Below, in pieces: positions 60,767 through 62,228 of a DNA stretch of 62,228 nt. Source of the stretch: a virus; the IMG/VR virus record IMGVR_UViG_3300040806_003816, positions 1 to 62,228 of that record; one strand, written 5' to 3'. The number at the start of each line of letters is the position of its first letter. The first letter of the stretch is position 1. The notes beneath the pieces are model-generated. The model searched no databases. It had not been told where the DNA came from and worked only from the letters and a program-made list of their open reading frames with translations. A program made the translations under genes and the position numbers.

Positions 60767-61153
60767 ATGAAAAACGTATTAGTCCTCTTACTCTCTTTTA
60801 TTTCTCTACAGTCAATTGCTCAGAATGACTTTGTTATTTCATGTTGGGTATCAATTAATGATCTGGAAGATGTTTATATTGATAGTCTTACTCAACATTA
60901 TGATCTTAACATTTCTGATATGATGTTTATTCATGATGAAGATTCACTTTACAAAGAGTTGACACATGGTGATTATTTTTGTACAGGTTACCACTGTTTT
61001 AAATATGGTAATGACAATGTAACATCATTTGTCAAAGAAGAATACGGTACACCAGAATACAAGATGGATTCTAAGTATGTTTTTATCGAGACTAGAGAAT
61101 ATACAGATGAAAAGTATGGTCGAAATAGAACGACCATCTATATCTTTAATTAA
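60767..61153 (+). CDS. Small secreted/periplasmic protein
   Basis: ATG 60767 is preferred over the TTG frame at 60752. The 128 residues start with a signal peptide, KNVLVLLLSFISLQSIAQ, with predicted cleavage after A-Q, a common Bacteroidota form. The mature part is acidic, with two adjacent Cys (FCTGYHCF) and a beta-rich C-terminus (YVFIETREYTDE). Function unknown. With the lipoprotein gene it makes two phage genes for exported host-envelope proteins. Confidence 0.65.
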   Translation: MKNVLVLLLSFISLQSIAQNDFVISCWVSINDLEDVYIDSLTQHYDLNISDMMFIHDEDSLYKELTHGDYFCTGYHCFKYGNDNVTSFVKEEYGTPEYKMDSKYVFIETREYTDEKYGRNRTTIYIFN

Positions 61154-62228
61154 TTTGACTAGTGTACTTGGGAAGTTTCACTTCAAATCGTCTGTCCATT
61201 GCAGTTTGCTTCGAGTCATGATTCTTCTTACCGGGTTTCCAACAATTTCCACTATCACAATTCTCACCCATACCTTTTGGATTGAATTTTAGATCTGGAT
61301 ATTTTGCACTCAACAACTCAGCAACTCTTTCAGCTCTTTTTTGTGATAAACAAAGGTTGTAGTCTTTTCTTTTTGATCTATTAGAACAAGGACTAAATGG
61401 CCAACCCTGACTTGGTCTAGGACCTTCTGGATCATCATCACGGGATGAGAAACCAAGTATATTTATTGGATTTTGTTTCAAAAACTCCTTGTAATCTGGT
61501 TGTTCCTCGAATATTGCATTTAGTTCTTGAATTTTCTTATCAAATTCTGATTGACCTTGAGGTAAGAAATCAACTGAGTTGAACACGAATGGGTTTCCGA
61601 TTCTAAATTGTATTTCAATTGGTCTTCTTACTTGTTTTTCTGCGGGTCCAAACTCCTCCGCTCTCGGACCCATACCATTTGGTTCTAAAAAGTAACAACC
61701 TTTTCCTTTTCCAGGTTTTCCTTTTTCACACCAATATTGACCAAATCTAATTTGAGGAGAATCTACACGTCTGTTTTTTGGTAATCCAGTACCCATCTCT
61801 GTTGAAGATTTTTTGACACAAAGTAATCTTATTGTAGGATATTTGATATTTGGATTTTTTACATTTCTTGGTATATCTAAAACATAAAAACTTTTTCCTG
61901 TATAAAGTGATACTCCACCGGCCAATGCTGACTGTCCTTGACTACCTCTTTTACAAGGTTTCTGATCTGGATATTTATCTCTATCAAATTGAATTTCATT
62001 CGCAATCTGATAATTTTTGAAACCTGGTGTCCCTTCTCCAACGGCAGTTCCAGTGGTGATATCATAAACTACACTTCTAGCATTTCCAATATCAGTATAC
62101 TTCTTAGGTCCTGAAGTATCATTTGCAACTTCTAGAGAATTACCATTACCATTATCTGAAATTTTAAAAATCAGATCTCCACCGAGCTTGAATCTGAATT
62201 CAGCTCTTTTATTTTCTTGTTCTAAAAT
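61146..62228 (-). CDS. OmpA-like peptidoglycan-binding protein, N-terminus cut by window edge
   Basis: The frame is open from the window edge to the stop at 61146; 360 residues are seen and the start is missing. The first visible codons read ILE-QENKRAEF, which again looks like a cleavage site for gp21. The C-terminus has an OmpA-like pattern: INILGFSSRDDD, then LCLSQKRAERVAELLSAKYP, FNPKGMGENC and a TAMDRRFEVKLP end. This fold binds diaminopimelate peptides in peptidoglycan. It overlaps the secreted-protein gene by 8 bases at its 3' end. An outer-envelope or virion role is likely. Confidence 0.7.
   Translation of the reverse strand: MLEQENKRAEFRFKLGGDLIFKISDNGNGNSLEVANDTSGPKKYTDIGNARSVVYDITTGTAVGEGTPGFKNYQIANEIQFDRDKYPDQKPCKRGSQGQSALAGGVSLYTGKSFYVLDIPRNVKNPNIKYPTIRLLCVKKSSTEMGTGLPKNRRVDSPQIRFGQYWCEKGKPGKGKGCYFLEPNGMGPRAEEFGPAEKQVRRPIEIQFRIGNPFVFNSVDFLPQGQSEFDKKIQELNAIFEEQPDYKEFLKQNPINILGFSSRDDDPEGPRPSQGWPFSPCSNRSKRKDYNLCLSQKRAERVAELLSAKYPDLKFNPKGMGENCDSGNCWKPGKKNHDSKQTAMDRRFEVKLPKYTSQIN

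Overview
The window is a piece of a large, AT-rich (by eye about two thirds A+T), T4-like myovirus genome whose host is most likely a member of the Bacteroidota. The T4-like assignment rests on a head gene block in T4 order on the minus strand: large terminase (gp17), portal (gp20), prohead protease (gp21), acidic scaffold (gp22) and major capsid protein (gp23), together with a gp55-like late sigma factor and an OB-fold baseplate spike protein. The host assignment rests on a Bacteroidota-type promoter (TTTG-N20-TATATTTG before the gene at 50334), a ClpC-type unfoldase of flavobacterial type, and a ribosomal protein bS21 homologue with a tyrosine at position 54. No integrase, transposase, CRISPR array or conventional tRNA gene was seen.

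Layout. 1-8969 (minus): tail or fibre-type structural proteins, two of them with huge Thr/Pro/Asn repeats; one carries a complete metzincin metalloprotease site. 9023-11340 (plus): five small virion-type genes, one a single WYL-like domain. 11391-24338 (plus): a 13-kb glycan island with at least seven glycosyltransferase-like genes, GDP-mannose 4,6-dehydratase, GDP-fucose synthase, a third sugar-nucleotide SDR and a sugar kinase, interleaved with dut, a DEDD exonuclease, phoH and a HAD-like gene. 24342-31374 (plus): late sigma factor, baseplate and virion proteins, and small basic Cys-rich proteins. 31371-47668 (mostly minus): head morphogenesis block, with bS21 inserted on the plus strand. 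47730-51867: small heat-shock protein, ClpC-like AAA+ protein, di-metal aminopeptidase and a tmRNA with an unusually long tag, forming a proteostasis cluster, followed by an HNH protein. 52434-62228: mainly minus-strand proteins with short N-terminal leaders ending in (I/L)-x-E, including a membrane/peptidoglycan-binding protein and an OmpA-like protein cut by the window edge, plus two exported small proteins.

How it fits together. The late sigma factor probably reads the motif ATATTTAT, which recurs in one orientation upstream of late genes on both strands. The head genes build a T4-type prohead in which the gp21 protease matures the capsid protein after INE at residue 60. About a dozen other genes carry N-terminal leaders with the same kind of cleavage site, which suggests a large set of proteins packaged inside the capsid and released by gp21. 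The glycan island could decorate the Thr-rich fibre proteins or alter the host surface. bS21, tmRNA and ClpC suggest that the phage modifies host translation and protein turnover.

Tail sheath, tail tube and DNA replication genes are not visible and presumably lie outside the window.
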